DNA of 18,548 nt from NCBI GenBank assembly GCA_023430065.1, contig JAEZCG010000185.1:1-18548 (forward strand), read 5' to 3'. The notes beneath the pieces are model-generated. The model was not told where the DNA came from. It ran no database searches and saw only the letters and a program-made list of their open reading frames with translations. Source of the DNA: Pseudomonadota bacterium. Lineage in GTDB: Bacteria; Pseudomonadota; Gammaproteobacteria; Burkholderiales; SHXO01. Shown here one piece after another: positions 1 through 7,500 of this stretch. The first letter of the stretch is position 1, and each line of letters starts with the position of its first letter. Both the position numbers and the translations under genes were made by a program.

Positions 1-363
1 GCGGAATCCGCGGCGCGCACCCAGGCCGGCGAGGATGTCGAACAGATCGAGATCGGCCGGATCCTCGAATCCGGCACTGCCGTCGAATCCGCCGGCGGCG
101 CCGAAGCGCTCGCCCCAGCCCGGCGGCGGACGGAAATCCTGTCCGGGCTGATAGGCGCCCATCTGGTCGTAGGCGGCACGCTTCTCCGGGTCCTGCAGGA
201 CCTCATAGGCCTCGCCTACCTCCTTGAACTTCTCCTCGGCATTCTTCTCCTTGGAGACGTCCGGGTGGTACTTGCGCGCGAGCTTGCGGTAGGCCTTCTT
301 GATCGCGTCTTCGGACGCACCGCGCTCGACCCCGAGGATCTTGTAGTAGTCCTTGTACTTCAT
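1..363 (-). CDS. cbpA: CbpA-type DnaJ co-chaperone, N-terminal part (cut by window edge)
   Basis: This is the first 121 codons of a J-domain co-chaperone that would stimulate DnaK ATPase and deliver unfolded clients in the cytoplasm. Residues 1-68 form a J domain opening [12 protein letters not shown], with the diagnostic HPD at residues 33-35 and the helix IV pattern [16 protein letters not shown]. It is followed by [10 protein letters not shown] and a Gly/Phe/Asp-rich linker (about 84-121). That linker, without a cysteine-rich zinc domain visible so far, fits the CbpA (curved-DNA-binding protein A) branch rather than classical DnaJ. The C-terminal substrate domains lie outside the window. 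Its Shine-Dalgarno AAGGA (367-371) overlaps the TGA of the eRF1-like gene just upstream, so the two are probably transcribed and translated together. The usual partner cbpM would lie outside the window. Confidence 0.93.
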   Translation of the reverse strand, partial: MKYKDYYKILGVERGASEDAIKKAYRKLARKYHPDVSKEKNAEEKFKEVGEAYEVLQDPEKRAAYDQMGAYQPGQDFRPPPGWGERFGAAGGFDGSAGFEDPADLDLFDILAGLGARRGFR

Positions 364-370
364 CCGTCCT

Positions 371-748
371 TCAGAGCATGCGATCGGCCGCCTTGAAGTA
401 CTTGCGCGCGTAGGCCAGCAACTGCCCGTCCGAGGGATGATCCACCGTCTCGACTGCCACCAGGCACGGGACCAGTTCGTGGTCGTGCCGGTGTATGTGC
501 TTGACCAGATCGAGCTTGGCCGAACCGGGGCCCGCTACCAGAATCTCCGTGGCGCCCTTCAGCGCCTCGGCGATCTCGTGGTAGAAGCCCTTGTCCTCGT
601 GGTGCTTCTCGTGCAGGGTGTGCTTCGCGTGCAGGTGCTTGTGCGGCTCCTTGGCGTGGATATCGGTCTTGTCCACCTCGTCGGGCGTGAAGTGCATGAT
701 CCGGGCTTCGCTATGGTCGAGCCAGACGACTGCATGATAATGGGACAC
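371..748 (-). CDS. Small eRF1 domain-like protein ('translational machinery protein' family)
   Basis: This 125-residue protein starts [16 protein letters not shown] after a GTG codon. It matches my memory of small bacterial proteins with an eRF1/Pelota domain 3-like fold, often annotated 'translational machinery protein'. Seen: a GPGSAK turn at about residues 73-78 and a conserved end with [20 protein letters not shown]. Nine histidines lie between residues 31 and 57, and HIHRHDH near 84-90. Family knowledge suggests a link to the ribosome, but no reaction is established, so rescue or stress roles are inference. The GTG at 746-748 is preferred over an ATG at 797-799: it has a Shine-Dalgarno AGAGGA 7 bases upstream and family similarity begins there. 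It lies 7 bases before cbpA and behind a candidate FNR-type promoter. Confidence 0.8.
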   Translation of the reverse strand: MSHYHAVVWLDHSEARIMHFTPDEVDKTDIHAKEPHKHLHAKHTLHEKHHEDKGFYHEIAEALKGATEILVAGPGSAKLDLVKHIHRHDHELVPCLVAVETVDHPSDGQLLAYARKYFKAADRML

Positions 749-755
749 GTATCGA

Positions 756-761
756 TCCTCT
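756..761 (-). promoter_or_regulatory. Shine-Dalgarno AGAGGA fixing a GTG start
   Basis: AGAGGA on the minus strand lies 7 bases upstream of the GTG at 746-748 of the eRF1-like gene. It decides that start over the in-frame ATG at 797-799, which lacks family similarity downstream and would place the first 17 codons across the predicted leader. Confidence 0.6.
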
Positions 762-815
762 CGTGGAGTGACTATCTGGGAATCCCGCGGCGAATTCAAG
801 CGGGAACGAAGCGCG

Positions 816-857
816 AGGCTAACCGCAGCGGAAGCGGCCGGACTTGACGCCGGTCAA
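816..857 (-). promoter_or_regulatory. Candidate FNR/CRP-family class II promoter
   Basis: On the minus strand, 857-844 reads TTGACCGGCGTCAA, a perfect palindrome of TTGAC-N4-GTCAA as bound by FNR/Anr/Dnr-type regulators. A -10-like TAGCCT (TAnnnT) lies at 821-816. If that hexamer occupies -12 to -7, transcription starts near 809 and the palindrome centre (850.5) sits at -41.5, the class II activator position. The leader to the GTG at 748 would be about 60 bases. No good -35 hexamer is needed at such promoters, and none is seen. The site falls between the HNH gene stop (873) and the eRF1-like gene. The regulator's identity is inferred. Confidence 0.55.
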
Positions 858-872
858 GGCTCGCACGCGGCT

Positions 873-1439
873 TCAGGCGCGATGCAGGCGGCTGTGGCGC
901 GGCACCCGCGCCATCAGGTATTCCATCTGATCCTGCAGGATGCGCCGGTTCTGCAGGATCAGGTGCTCGTGCCGGTTCGGTACGTACGGCGCATACAGCA
1001 GCGGCATACGCGCCGCTTCCGGCGTGCGTCCACCCTTGACGGTATTGCAGGACCGGCAGGCGGTCACCACGTTCATCCAGCGGTCACGGCCTCCCTGGTG
1101 GAGGGGCACGACGTGATCGCGCGACAGGTGGTACTCCTTGAACTGCCCGCCGCAGTAGGCGCAGACGTGGCGGTCGCGCCGGTACAGTGCGGCGTTGGTC
1201 AGATGCGGATCGAGCCGGTGTTCCCGGACGAACTCCGACGCGCCCTTGATGGCGATGATGCTCTTCGTCGACAGCGCCGAGCGCAGCCCGGTGAGGCGCG
1301 ATACGCCGCCATGGAAGGTGCAGACGGTCTTGCCGAGCGACCAGGCGACCATGTCGCGCGCGTGATAGGTGATCGCCTGCTCGACGATCAGCCAGCGGTT
1401 GGGCATGCCCGCCATGTCCAACGCCAGAATCAGGGCCAC
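873..1439 (-). CDS. HNH endonuclease family protein
   Basis: This 188-residue protein has a complete HNH nuclease domain. Zinc-type pairs are C93xxC96 and C128xxC131. The catalytic segment is LSRDHVVP with D108-H109, followed by N123 and N132. These are expected to bind one metal at the active site and one structural zinc, and to cut or nick nucleic acid. The first 70 residues (DMAGMPNRWLIVEQAI and on) are a conserved-looking N-terminal region of unknown role; the basic C-terminus holds RHEHLILQNRRILQDQ. No methylase, integrase or immunity gene is adjacent, so it is not evidently part of restriction, a homing element or a toxin system. Stand-alone chromosomal HNH proteins of this size are common in proteobacteria with no assigned function. 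The start is GTG, supported by a strong Shine-Dalgarno. Confidence 0.88.
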   Translation of the reverse strand: MALILALDMAGMPNRWLIVEQAITYHARDMVAWSLGKTVCTFHGGVSRLTGLRSALSTKSIIAIKGASEFVREHRLDPHLTNAALYRRDRHVCAYCGGQFKEYHLSRDHVVPLHQGGRDRWMNVVTACRSCNTVKGGRTPEAARMPLLYAPYVPNRHEHLILQNRRILQDQMEYLMARVPRHSRLHRA

Positions 1440-1445
1440 TTACCG

Positions 1446-1451
1446 CTCCTT
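1446..1451 (-). promoter_or_regulatory. Shine-Dalgarno AAGGAG before the HNH GTG start
   Basis: AAGGAG on the minus strand lies 6 bases upstream of the GTG at 1437-1439. This strong, well-placed site supports the rare GTG start of the HNH gene. Confidence 0.7.
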
Positions 1452-1533
1452 CTCGTCCAGGAATCGACCGGATCGACGCCCTCCCTGAGCTGGTTGCCGC
1501 ATCCGAGCGCATGCGTATGCAAACGCCTTCCCG

Positions 1534-1539
1534 ATTCTA
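1534..1539 (-). promoter_or_regulatory. Possible -10 element for the HNH gene
   Basis: The minus strand reads TAGAAT (5 of 6 matches to TATAAT), about 95 bases upstream of the HNH GTG. The -35 region 17-18 bases further upstream (TCCCGG/TTCCCG) is poor, so this is only a candidate. Confidence 0.3.
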
Positions 1540-1594
1540 GGGGAAAATCCGCCCATCCGGGAATAGGCCCGGGAATCCGCGCTATCCTGATTTG

Positions 1595-1975
1595 ATGGAC
1601 TATTCTGCGGTGAAGCTGGTGCACGTGGGCAGCGTCGGACTGAGCCTGTCGCTGTTCCTTCTACGGGGAGGCTGGATGCTGTGCCGGGACGCGCACCTGG
1701 CGCAGGCGTGGGTGCGGATCGTGCCGCACGTGGTGGACACGGTCCTGCTGGGCTCCGCGATCTGGCTCGCCGTGCAACTGGGTCAGGCACCGCTGCGCGA
1801 TGCGTGGCTGACGGCGAAGGTCGGCGGCCTGCTCGCCTACATCGTGCTGGGCAGCATCGCTCTCAAGCGCGGGCGCACGCCATTGGTGCGAGGCGTCGCC
1901 TTCGCCGCCGCGCTAGCCACCTTCGCCTACATCGTCGCCGTGGCGCTGACCAAGAACCCGCTTCCCTGGCGCTGA
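1595..1975 (+). CDS. SirB2-family inner-membrane protein
   Basis: This 126-residue hydrophobic protein resembles the SirB2 family, also called the invasion gene expression up-regulator SirB family. It has four probable membrane segments: about residues 5-27, 42-62, 72-90 and 97-116. Family-like landmarks are KLVHVGSVGLSLSLF at the start, VPHVVDTVLL in the second helix and LTAKVGGLLAYIVLG in the third. The biochemical function of SirB2 is not established. The ATG at 1595 is preferred; a TTG lies directly before it and no clear Shine-Dalgarno is visible. The gene is alone on its strand between two minus-strand genes, and its last 63 bases overlap the convergent metallopeptidase gene. Confidence 0.85.
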   Translation: MDYSAVKLVHVGSVGLSLSLFLLRGGWMLCRDAHLAQAWVRIVPHVVDTVLLGSAIWLAVQLGQAPLRDAWLTAKVGGLLAYIVLGSIALKRGRTPLVRGVAFAAALATFAYIVAVALTKNPLPWR

Positions 1976-2500
1976 GCGGCCGCGCGACGCCGGCTGCACG
2001 GGGCGGGTCTCGCCCCGGATCTGGTAGAACAGGCTCGACTCGCGCTTGTAGAACCCCTCGGTGTGAAACGTCTCGGGCAGTCCGTACAGCTCGTAGTCGA
2101 GGTGGTGACAGAACTCGTGCAGCACGGTGCGCAGGAAGCTGCGGAAAGCCACCACCTGTCGGCGCGCCACCGTTCGCATCCACACCGTCAGCAACGGCGC
2201 GCGCCCGTCCTCGAACGGCTCGTACAGACCGTGCAGCTCGCCCCAGTTGCCGCTCGGTCGCACGGTCAGGACACGTGTGCGCAGGCGCGGGACGCGCAGG
2301 CGGTCGGCGAGATCGTTGCATAGCGCCTGGGCGTGCCGCTCGACCAGCGCCCGGTTCTCGGTGCGCAGCGCCACCTCCATGTCGTCGAGCAGGACGCGCA
2401 GGTCGGCGCCGTGCGGCAGGTCGACACGCTCGATCGCATCGCTGCGCAGGTAGACGGCCTTGCGTGCCGCGGACAATCGATCGAAATAGGCGAATGGCAT
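1913..2500 (-). CDS. Uncharacterised zinc metallopeptidase-like protein (HEFCH motif)
   Basis: This 195-residue protein has a single HExxH zinc motif, H128-E129-F-C-H132, in LRTVLHEFCHHLDYELYG. A further conserved-looking block, ETFHTEGFYKRESSLF, could supply a third ligand (H146 or E154). This layout resembles SprT-like or other gluzincin peptidases, but I cannot name a family. The N-terminal 60 residues look helical and basic, with no signal peptide, so it should be cytoplasmic. The final 32 residues (about 164-195) are Arg/Gly-rich and overlap the SirB2-like gene's 3' end, so they may be unconserved. The start ATG at 2498-2500 lacks a clear Shine-Dalgarno, so a slightly shorter protein is possible. 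It is transcribed away from the PepSY gene. Confidence 0.7.
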   Translation of the reverse strand: MPFAYFDRLSAARKAVYLRSDAIERVDLPHGADLRVLLDDMEVALRTENRALVERHAQALCNDLADRLRVPRLRTRVLTVRPSGNWGELHGLYEPFEDGRAPLLTVWMRTVARRQVVAFRSFLRTVLHEFCHHLDYELYGLPETFHTEGFYKRESSLFYQIRGETRPVQPASRGRSAPGKRVLGQRHGDDVGEGG

Positions 2501-2654
2501 GATGCTGGGCGCCGCGCAGGGAGCGCCTCGGCGCGAATGGACCGGCACATCATAGCGCGCGTGCGCGCCGGCGATGCGCGCGGGACGCCTCCGCGTGTAT
2601 TCTTGCTGTCGCGCACGCCGCCATGTGTAGGCGAACGGCGACATCGGCAACGAC

Positions 2655-2660
2655 AGGAGG
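2655..2660 (+). promoter_or_regulatory. Strong Shine-Dalgarno AGGAGG of the PepSY gene
   Basis: A full-consensus AGGAGG lies 5 bases before the ATG at 2666. It decides the start within a reading frame that stays open upstream to about 2333. Confidence 0.8.
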
Positions 2661-2665
2661 AACAC

Positions 2666-3163
2666 ATGCGACATTCCCTCATCGGCCTCGCCGCAGGCCT
2701 GCTCGGTGCAGGCGCGGTCACGGCCGCGGAGTTCGGTCCGGAGGTGGACCGCGCGATCAACCAGTGCCTGGACGCCGCCAGGCAGCAGCAGGTGGGGCAG
2801 GTCACGGAGTGGGATCTCGACTGGCACAACGGTTTGGGCTTCGATGTCGAGCTGGTGGCCCCGGACAACCGCGTCTATCGCATGCGCTGCGAAGGGGGCA
2901 CCATCGTCAACTCGGAGCGCAAGGCGGGCAACAAGAAGTACGAGATGCTGAGCACGCGCCACCGGGTGGAGGAACCCGATGCGAGGCAGCTCGCGGGCGC
3001 CGAGTATCGCGGCGGAGAACTCAACCGCATGAAGTACGACCTGACCTGGCGCGGCAACCCCTATTACAGCTACGATTTCGCACTGCCCGACGGGCGAACC
3101 GCGAACGTGATGGTCAACGCCGCCACCGGGAAGATCGACAAGACCAGCTCCGAGCGCAAGTAG
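2666..3163 (+). CDS. Exported PepSY-domain protein
   Basis: This 165-residue protein starts with a signal peptide (MRHSLIGLAAGLLGAGAVTAA, cleavage likely before EFGPEV at about residue 22), so it is probably periplasmic. Two PepSY-like units follow. The first is about residues 45-80 (VTEWDLDW, then FDVELVAPDNRVYRMRCEGG). The second is about 110-160 (RMKYDLTWRGNPYYSYDFALPDG, ending VMVNAATGKIDK, the classic PepSY C-terminal strand). PepSY domains are known as inhibitory or sensory modules; no ligand can be inferred. The reading frame is open far upstream, but the AGGAGG 5 bases before ATG 2666 and the signal peptide fix the start. A weak promoter candidate is TTGCTG (2603-2608), 17 bases, TGTAGG (2626-2631). 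The gene converges on the Nudix gene with only 6 bases between the stops. Confidence 0.85.
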   Translation: MRHSLIGLAAGLLGAGAVTAAEFGPEVDRAINQCLDAARQQQVGQVTEWDLDWHNGLGFDVELVAPDNRVYRMRCEGGTIVNSERKAGNKKYEMLSTRHRVEEPDARQLAGAEYRGGELNRMKYDLTWRGNPYYSYDFALPDGRTANVMVNAATGKIDKTSSERK

Positions 3164-3171
3164 ACGCGCTC
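3152..3171. terminator. Inverted repeat over the PepSY/Nudix convergent stops
   Basis: GAGCGC (3152-3157) and GCGCTC (3166-3171) are perfectly complementary, with an 8-base loop that contains the TAG of the PepSY gene. The right arm enters the Nudix stop codon. There is no T-tract on either side, so intrinsic termination is unproven. The stem is short and GC-rich. Confidence 0.35.
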
Positions 3172-3607
3172 ACGCCGGCGGCACCCCTTCGACCAGCGCG
3201 TTTGCCCAGGCGAGCACAGGCTGCAGCCGCTCGGGCAGCAGCCGCTGCGCCTCGCCATGCGTCACCCAGCGGAATTCGTGGTGCTCGGCGCGTCCCAGGG
3301 CCGCGTTGATGGGCAGCGAGACGATCTGGTCGACACTCGAGGCGAGATAGTAGCGCGCCACCTTCCCCGCGCTGTACGGAGCGGTTTCCAGGTAGCCCTC
3401 GCCCCAGTCGAAGCGCAGGTCGGTGAGTGCAGTTTCTTCGGCCACTTCGCGGCGTGCGGCCTGCATCGGCGTCTCGCCGATCTCGACGCCGCCCTTCGGG
3501 AAATCCCAGGTCCGGTAGACGCGCAGCAGCAGGTAGCGCCAGCCCCCGCGCGTGTGCCGGACCACCACCACGCCCGCGCTGAAGCGCCTCGATGATCTGC
3601 TCGTCAT
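3170..3607 (-). CDS. Nudix hydrolase, Ap4A/NTP-type
   Basis: This 145-residue Nudix protein would hydrolyse a nucleoside diphosphate linked to another moiety, with Mg2+. The Nudix box spans residues 39-61: G39, E45, then R53-E54-V-A-E57-E58 with the metal-binding glutamates present. The usual glycine near its end is Ala60. The preceding YRTWDFPKGG resembles the W-[DG]-FPKG of diadenosine tetraphosphate (Ap4A) hydrolases, making a dinucleoside polyphosphatase or RNA-cap-type activity plausible but unproven. The C-terminal half contains HEFRWVTHGEAQRLLP, a common Nudix fold element. The gene follows pcm on the same strand after a 74-base gap. A GGCGGA about 7 bases before the ATG may be the ribosome site. 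Confidence 0.9.
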   Translation of the reverse strand: MTSRSSRRFSAGVVVVRHTRGGWRYLLLRVYRTWDFPKGGVEIGETPMQAARREVAEETALTDLRFDWGEGYLETAPYSAGKVARYYLASSVDQIVSLPINAALGRAEHHEFRWVTHGEAQRLLPERLQPVLAWANALVEGVPPA

Positions 3608-3681
3608 GATTCGTTCCGCCGACCGCTCGGGACATTACCAGAGGCGACCCGCGTTCGGCCATAGGAAGGAACGGGACGGCT

Positions 3682-4452
3682 TCAGCCGCTGCCGTGCAGG
3701 CGCTCGTCCTCGTCCAGGGGCGCGAAGCGCACATCGAGCACGGGCCGGGTGGTCAGCTGTCCGCCGGTGCCGCGCCGGACGTGCACCAGCTGCTGCTGCC
3801 CGGCGATGCCGGTGGGCAGCACGATCGTCCCGTCCACTTTCAGCTGCATCAGCAGGGCGGCGGGGATCAGCTCGGCGGCAGCGCTCACCAGGATACGATC
3901 GTACGGCCCGTGCTCCGGCCAACCCAGGCGACCATTGCCCATGCGCACCGCGACGTTGTCGTAGCCCAGCCGCCCCAGCCGGCTGGCCGCCTGCGTGGCG
4001 AGTTCGGGGATGAGCTCCACGCTGTAGACGCTCGCGCCGAGTTCCCCCAGCAGCGCAGCCTGGTAGCCGGAACCGGTGCCGATCTCGAGCACCTTGTGCG
4101 CAGCGTCGACCTCGAGCAGATCGGTCATGAGCGCGGCGATGAACGGCTGGGATATGCTCTTCCCGAAGCCGATGGGCAGCGGCCGGTTGAGATAGGCGAA
4201 CGGCCGCACGTCGATCGGCACGAACTCGTGGCGCGGCACGCGCGCCACCGCAGCCATCACCCGATCGCTCAACGTACGCCCGCCGAGCCGTTCGGCCAGC
4301 GCTTCCGCCTGCGCCTCGATCTCGGCGAGCAGCTGCTCGCGCAGCGCATCGAACAGCAGCTCTGCCTCGTCCGCATCGGGTATCCCCCTGTGTTCCAGGC
4401 ACATCTGCCGCAGTCGGTTGTGCTGCTTGCCCACTTGCAATGTCTTCGTCAT
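3682..4452 (-). CDS. pcm: Protein-L-isoaspartate O-methyltransferase
   Basis: This 256-residue protein matches the PCMT family, which methylates isoaspartyl residues in aged proteins using S-adenosylmethionine. Motifs in order: RVPRHEFVP (about 71-79), the substrate loop [19 protein letters not shown] (95-113), SAM motif [14 protein letters not shown] (121-133), acidic post-I loop SVELIPE (144-150), [14 protein letters not shown] (172-185) and SAAAELIP (190-197). The GNG replaces the more usual GDG, and the loop reads GKSISQP rather than GQTISQP. I take these as subfamily variation. The N-terminus is about 40 residues longer than typical 210-220 residue members. The start at ATG 4450-4452 lacks a clear Shine-Dalgarno, and Met17 (4404) is an alternative. 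It is divergent from lhr. Confidence 0.92.
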   Translation of the reverse strand: MTKTLQVGKQHNRLRQMCLEHRGIPDADEAELLFDALREQLLAEIEAQAEALAERLGGRTLSDRVMAAVARVPRHEFVPIDVRPFAYLNRPLPIGFGKSISQPFIAALMTDLLEVDAAHKVLEIGTGSGYQAALLGELGASVYSVELIPELATQAASRLGRLGYDNVAVRMGNGRLGWPEHGPYDRILVSAAAELIPAALLMQLKVDGTIVLPTGIAGQQQLVHVRRGTGGQLTTRPVLDVRFAPLDEDERLHGSG

Positions 4453-4578
4453 GCCGGCGCACCGCCGGTGTCCCGCCCGTGCGCGCCGCGCACCGTACGA
4501 CGGAACGCTTCGGCTTGCAGGCGGCGTGCCTGGACACTGGCTCACCGGATGAGCCCCAATGCTGGCACAATCGATCGC

Positions 4579-7500
4579 ATGTCCGACGTGCTCGATCAGT
4601 TCCATCCGGCGGTCGCGCGCTGGTTCCGCCGCACGCATGCCGCACCCACCGCACCGCAGGCGCAGGCCTGGCCACTCATCCAGTCGGGGCGCCACGTGCT
4701 CATTGCCGCACCGACCGGCTCGGGGAAGACCCTCGCGGCCTTCCTCGCCGCCATCGATGCGCTCGTGCGCCTGGGCGTGCGCGGACAGCTCGGCGACGCG
4801 ACGCGCGTGCTCTACGTCTCGCCGCTGAAGGCCTTGTCCAACGACATCGACCGCAATCTGGAGCTGCCGCTCGCCGGCATCCGCGAGGACCTCGCGGCGC
4901 TCGGCTATCCCGACGTGGAGCTGCGCACGCTGGTGCGCACCGGCGACACGCCGCAGGCGGAGCGCAGCCGCATGCGCCGGCGCCCACCGCACATCCTGGT
5001 GACCACCCCCGAGTCGCTGTACATCCTGCTCACCAGCGATTCGGGGCGCTCGATCCTGTCGAGCGTGCGCACGGTGATCGTCGACGAGATCCACGCCCTC
5101 GCGCCCAGCAAGCGTGGCGCGCACCTCGCGCTCACCCTGGAGCGGCTGGAGGAACTCGCGGGCACGCGCTTGACCCGCGTGGGTCTGTCCGCCACGCAGA
5201 AGCCGATCGAGGACGTGGCACGCTTCCTCGTCGGCAGCGCGCACCGGCCGACACGCGGCCTGCTCGACGGGCTGGGTCCGCCCACCGACCTGTTCGATCT
5301 GGACGACCCCGCGGCGCACAGGGTTGCCTCACCAGCCGATGTTCCGATCCTGACGGTGGACGGCTGTGCCATCGTCGACACGGGCCATACGCGCCGCCGC
5401 GACCTCGCGCTCGAGCTGCCCGAGTCGCCGCTCGAGGCGGTGATGTCCGCAGAAGTCTGGGAACAGGTCTACGGCCGCCTGACCGAACTCATCGAGGCGC
5501 ACCGGTCCACGCTGGTGTTCGTGAACACGCGACGCCTGGCGGAGCGACTGGCACGGGCGCTGTCCGAGCGGCTGGGCGACACCGCAGTCACCTCGCATCA
5601 CGGCAGCCTTGCCCGCGAGCAGCGGCTCGATGCCGAGCAGCGCCTCAAGCGAGGGGAACTGCGCGCGCTCGTGGCCACCTCGTCGCTGGAACTGGGGATC
5701 GACATCGGTCACGTCGATCTCGTCTGTCAGATCTCCACGCCGCGCGCCATCGCGGCCCTGTTGCAGCGCGTCGGCCGTTCCGGCCACGCGGTGGCCGGCC
5801 TGCCCAAGGGCCGGCTGTTTCCGCTCACGCGCGACGATCTTGCCGAATGCGTGGCCCTGCTCGACGCCGTGCGCCGCGGAGAACTGGACCGCCTGCGCAT
5901 GCCGCACGAGCCGGTGGATGTTCTCGCCCAGCAGATCGCCGCGGAGGTCTCCTGCCGGGAGTGGCAGGAGGACGCGCTGTTCGCGCTGTGCACGCGCGCA
6001 TGGCCGTACCGGGCGCTCACGCGCGAGCGCTTCGACGCCGTCGTCGGCATGCTCGCGGAGGGTTTCTCCACCCGGCGCGGCCGCAGCCAGGCGCAGGTGC
6101 ACCGCGATTCGGTGCAGGGCTCCCTGCGCGCGCGCAAGGGACTGCGCCTGACCGCGGTCACCTGCGGCGGCACCATTCCGGATACGGCGGACTACAACGT
6201 CGTGCTGGAGCCGGCCGGCCAGATCGTCGGAACCGTGAACGAGGACTTCGCCATCGAGAGCATGGCGGGCGACGTCTTCCAGCTGGGCAACACCAGCTAC
6301 CGCATCCTGCGCGTGGAAGGCGGGCGCGTGCGCGTCGAGGATGCGCACGGTCAGCCGCCGACGATACCGTTCTGGATCGGGGAGGCGCCCGCGCGCTCGG
6401 ACGAGGCATCGGCATCGGTGTCGCGCCTGCGCGAGGAGATCGAGGCGCGCCTGCAGCCGGCGTCGCAAGCGCTTGCCTGGCTGACGAGCGAGCTCCATCT
6501 GAGCCCGGCCGCGGCTTCCCAGCTGGTCGACTACTACGCCGCTGCGCGGGCCGCCCTCACCTGCCTGCCCACCCAGTCGCACCTCGTGTTCGAGCGCTTC
6601 TTCGACGAGTCGGGTGGTACGCAGCTGATCATCCATTCGCCCTTCGGCAGCCGGGTCAACCGGGCCTGGGGCCTGAGCCTGCGCAAGCGCTTCTGCCGCA
6701 AGTTCAATTTCGAACTGCAGGCGGCGGCCACCGAGGACGCGATCATCCTGTCGCTCACCGCCACGCACAGCTTTCCGCTGGACGAGCCTGCGCGCTACCT
6801 GCATTCGTCCAGCGTGCGCGAGATCCTCGTGCAGGCACTGCTCGACGCGCCGATGTTCATCACCCGCTGGCGCTGGAACGCCTCGATCGCACTAGCCCTG
6901 CTGCGCTTTCGCGGCGGCAGCAAGGTGCCCGCGCAACTGCAGCGCATGCAGGCCGAGGACCTGGTCGCCGCCGTGTTCCCGGACCAGCTCGCCTGTCTGG
7001 AGAACATCGCAGGCGACCGGGAGATCCCCGACCATCCCCTCGTCCAGCAGACCATCCACGACTGTCTGCACGATGCCATGGACATCGAGGGTCTGCAGCG
7101 GCTCCTGCGTGCAATCGAAGGCGGACAGGTCCAGGTGACCGCGCGCGACCTCACCGAGCCGTCGATGCTGGCGCTGGAGATCCTGGCGGCGCGGCCCTAT
7201 GCCTTCCTGGACGATGCCCCCCTGGAGGAGCGGCGCACGCAGGCAGTCATGGCGCGGCGCTGGCTCGATCCCGAAAATGCGGCCGACCTCGGCAGACTCG
7301 ATTCCGAAGCCATCGCGCGCGTGCGCAGCGAAGCCTGGCCGCAGCCCGAGAACGCCGACGAGATGCACGACGCGCTCGTGCTGATGGGATTCGTCACGGA
7401 CCCCGAGACACAGGCGAACGCGGGCTGGCCGACCCTGCTGGATGCGCTCGCCCGGCAGGGACGCGCCGCGCGGCTGCTGCTGGACGACGGCGCGCTGTGG

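Noticed and set aside
1592..1594. TTG as the start of the SirB2-like gene
   Set aside because: An ATG follows directly and the TTG adds one residue without a ribosome site to support it.
4460..4470. Small palindrome CACCG-C-CGGTG just before the pcm start
   Set aside because: Eleven GC-rich bases are easily found by chance here, and no matching site or promoter element is nearby.
5329..6804. Minus-strand 491-codon open frame inside lhr
   Set aside because: Shadow of lhr; no start signal or family similarity.
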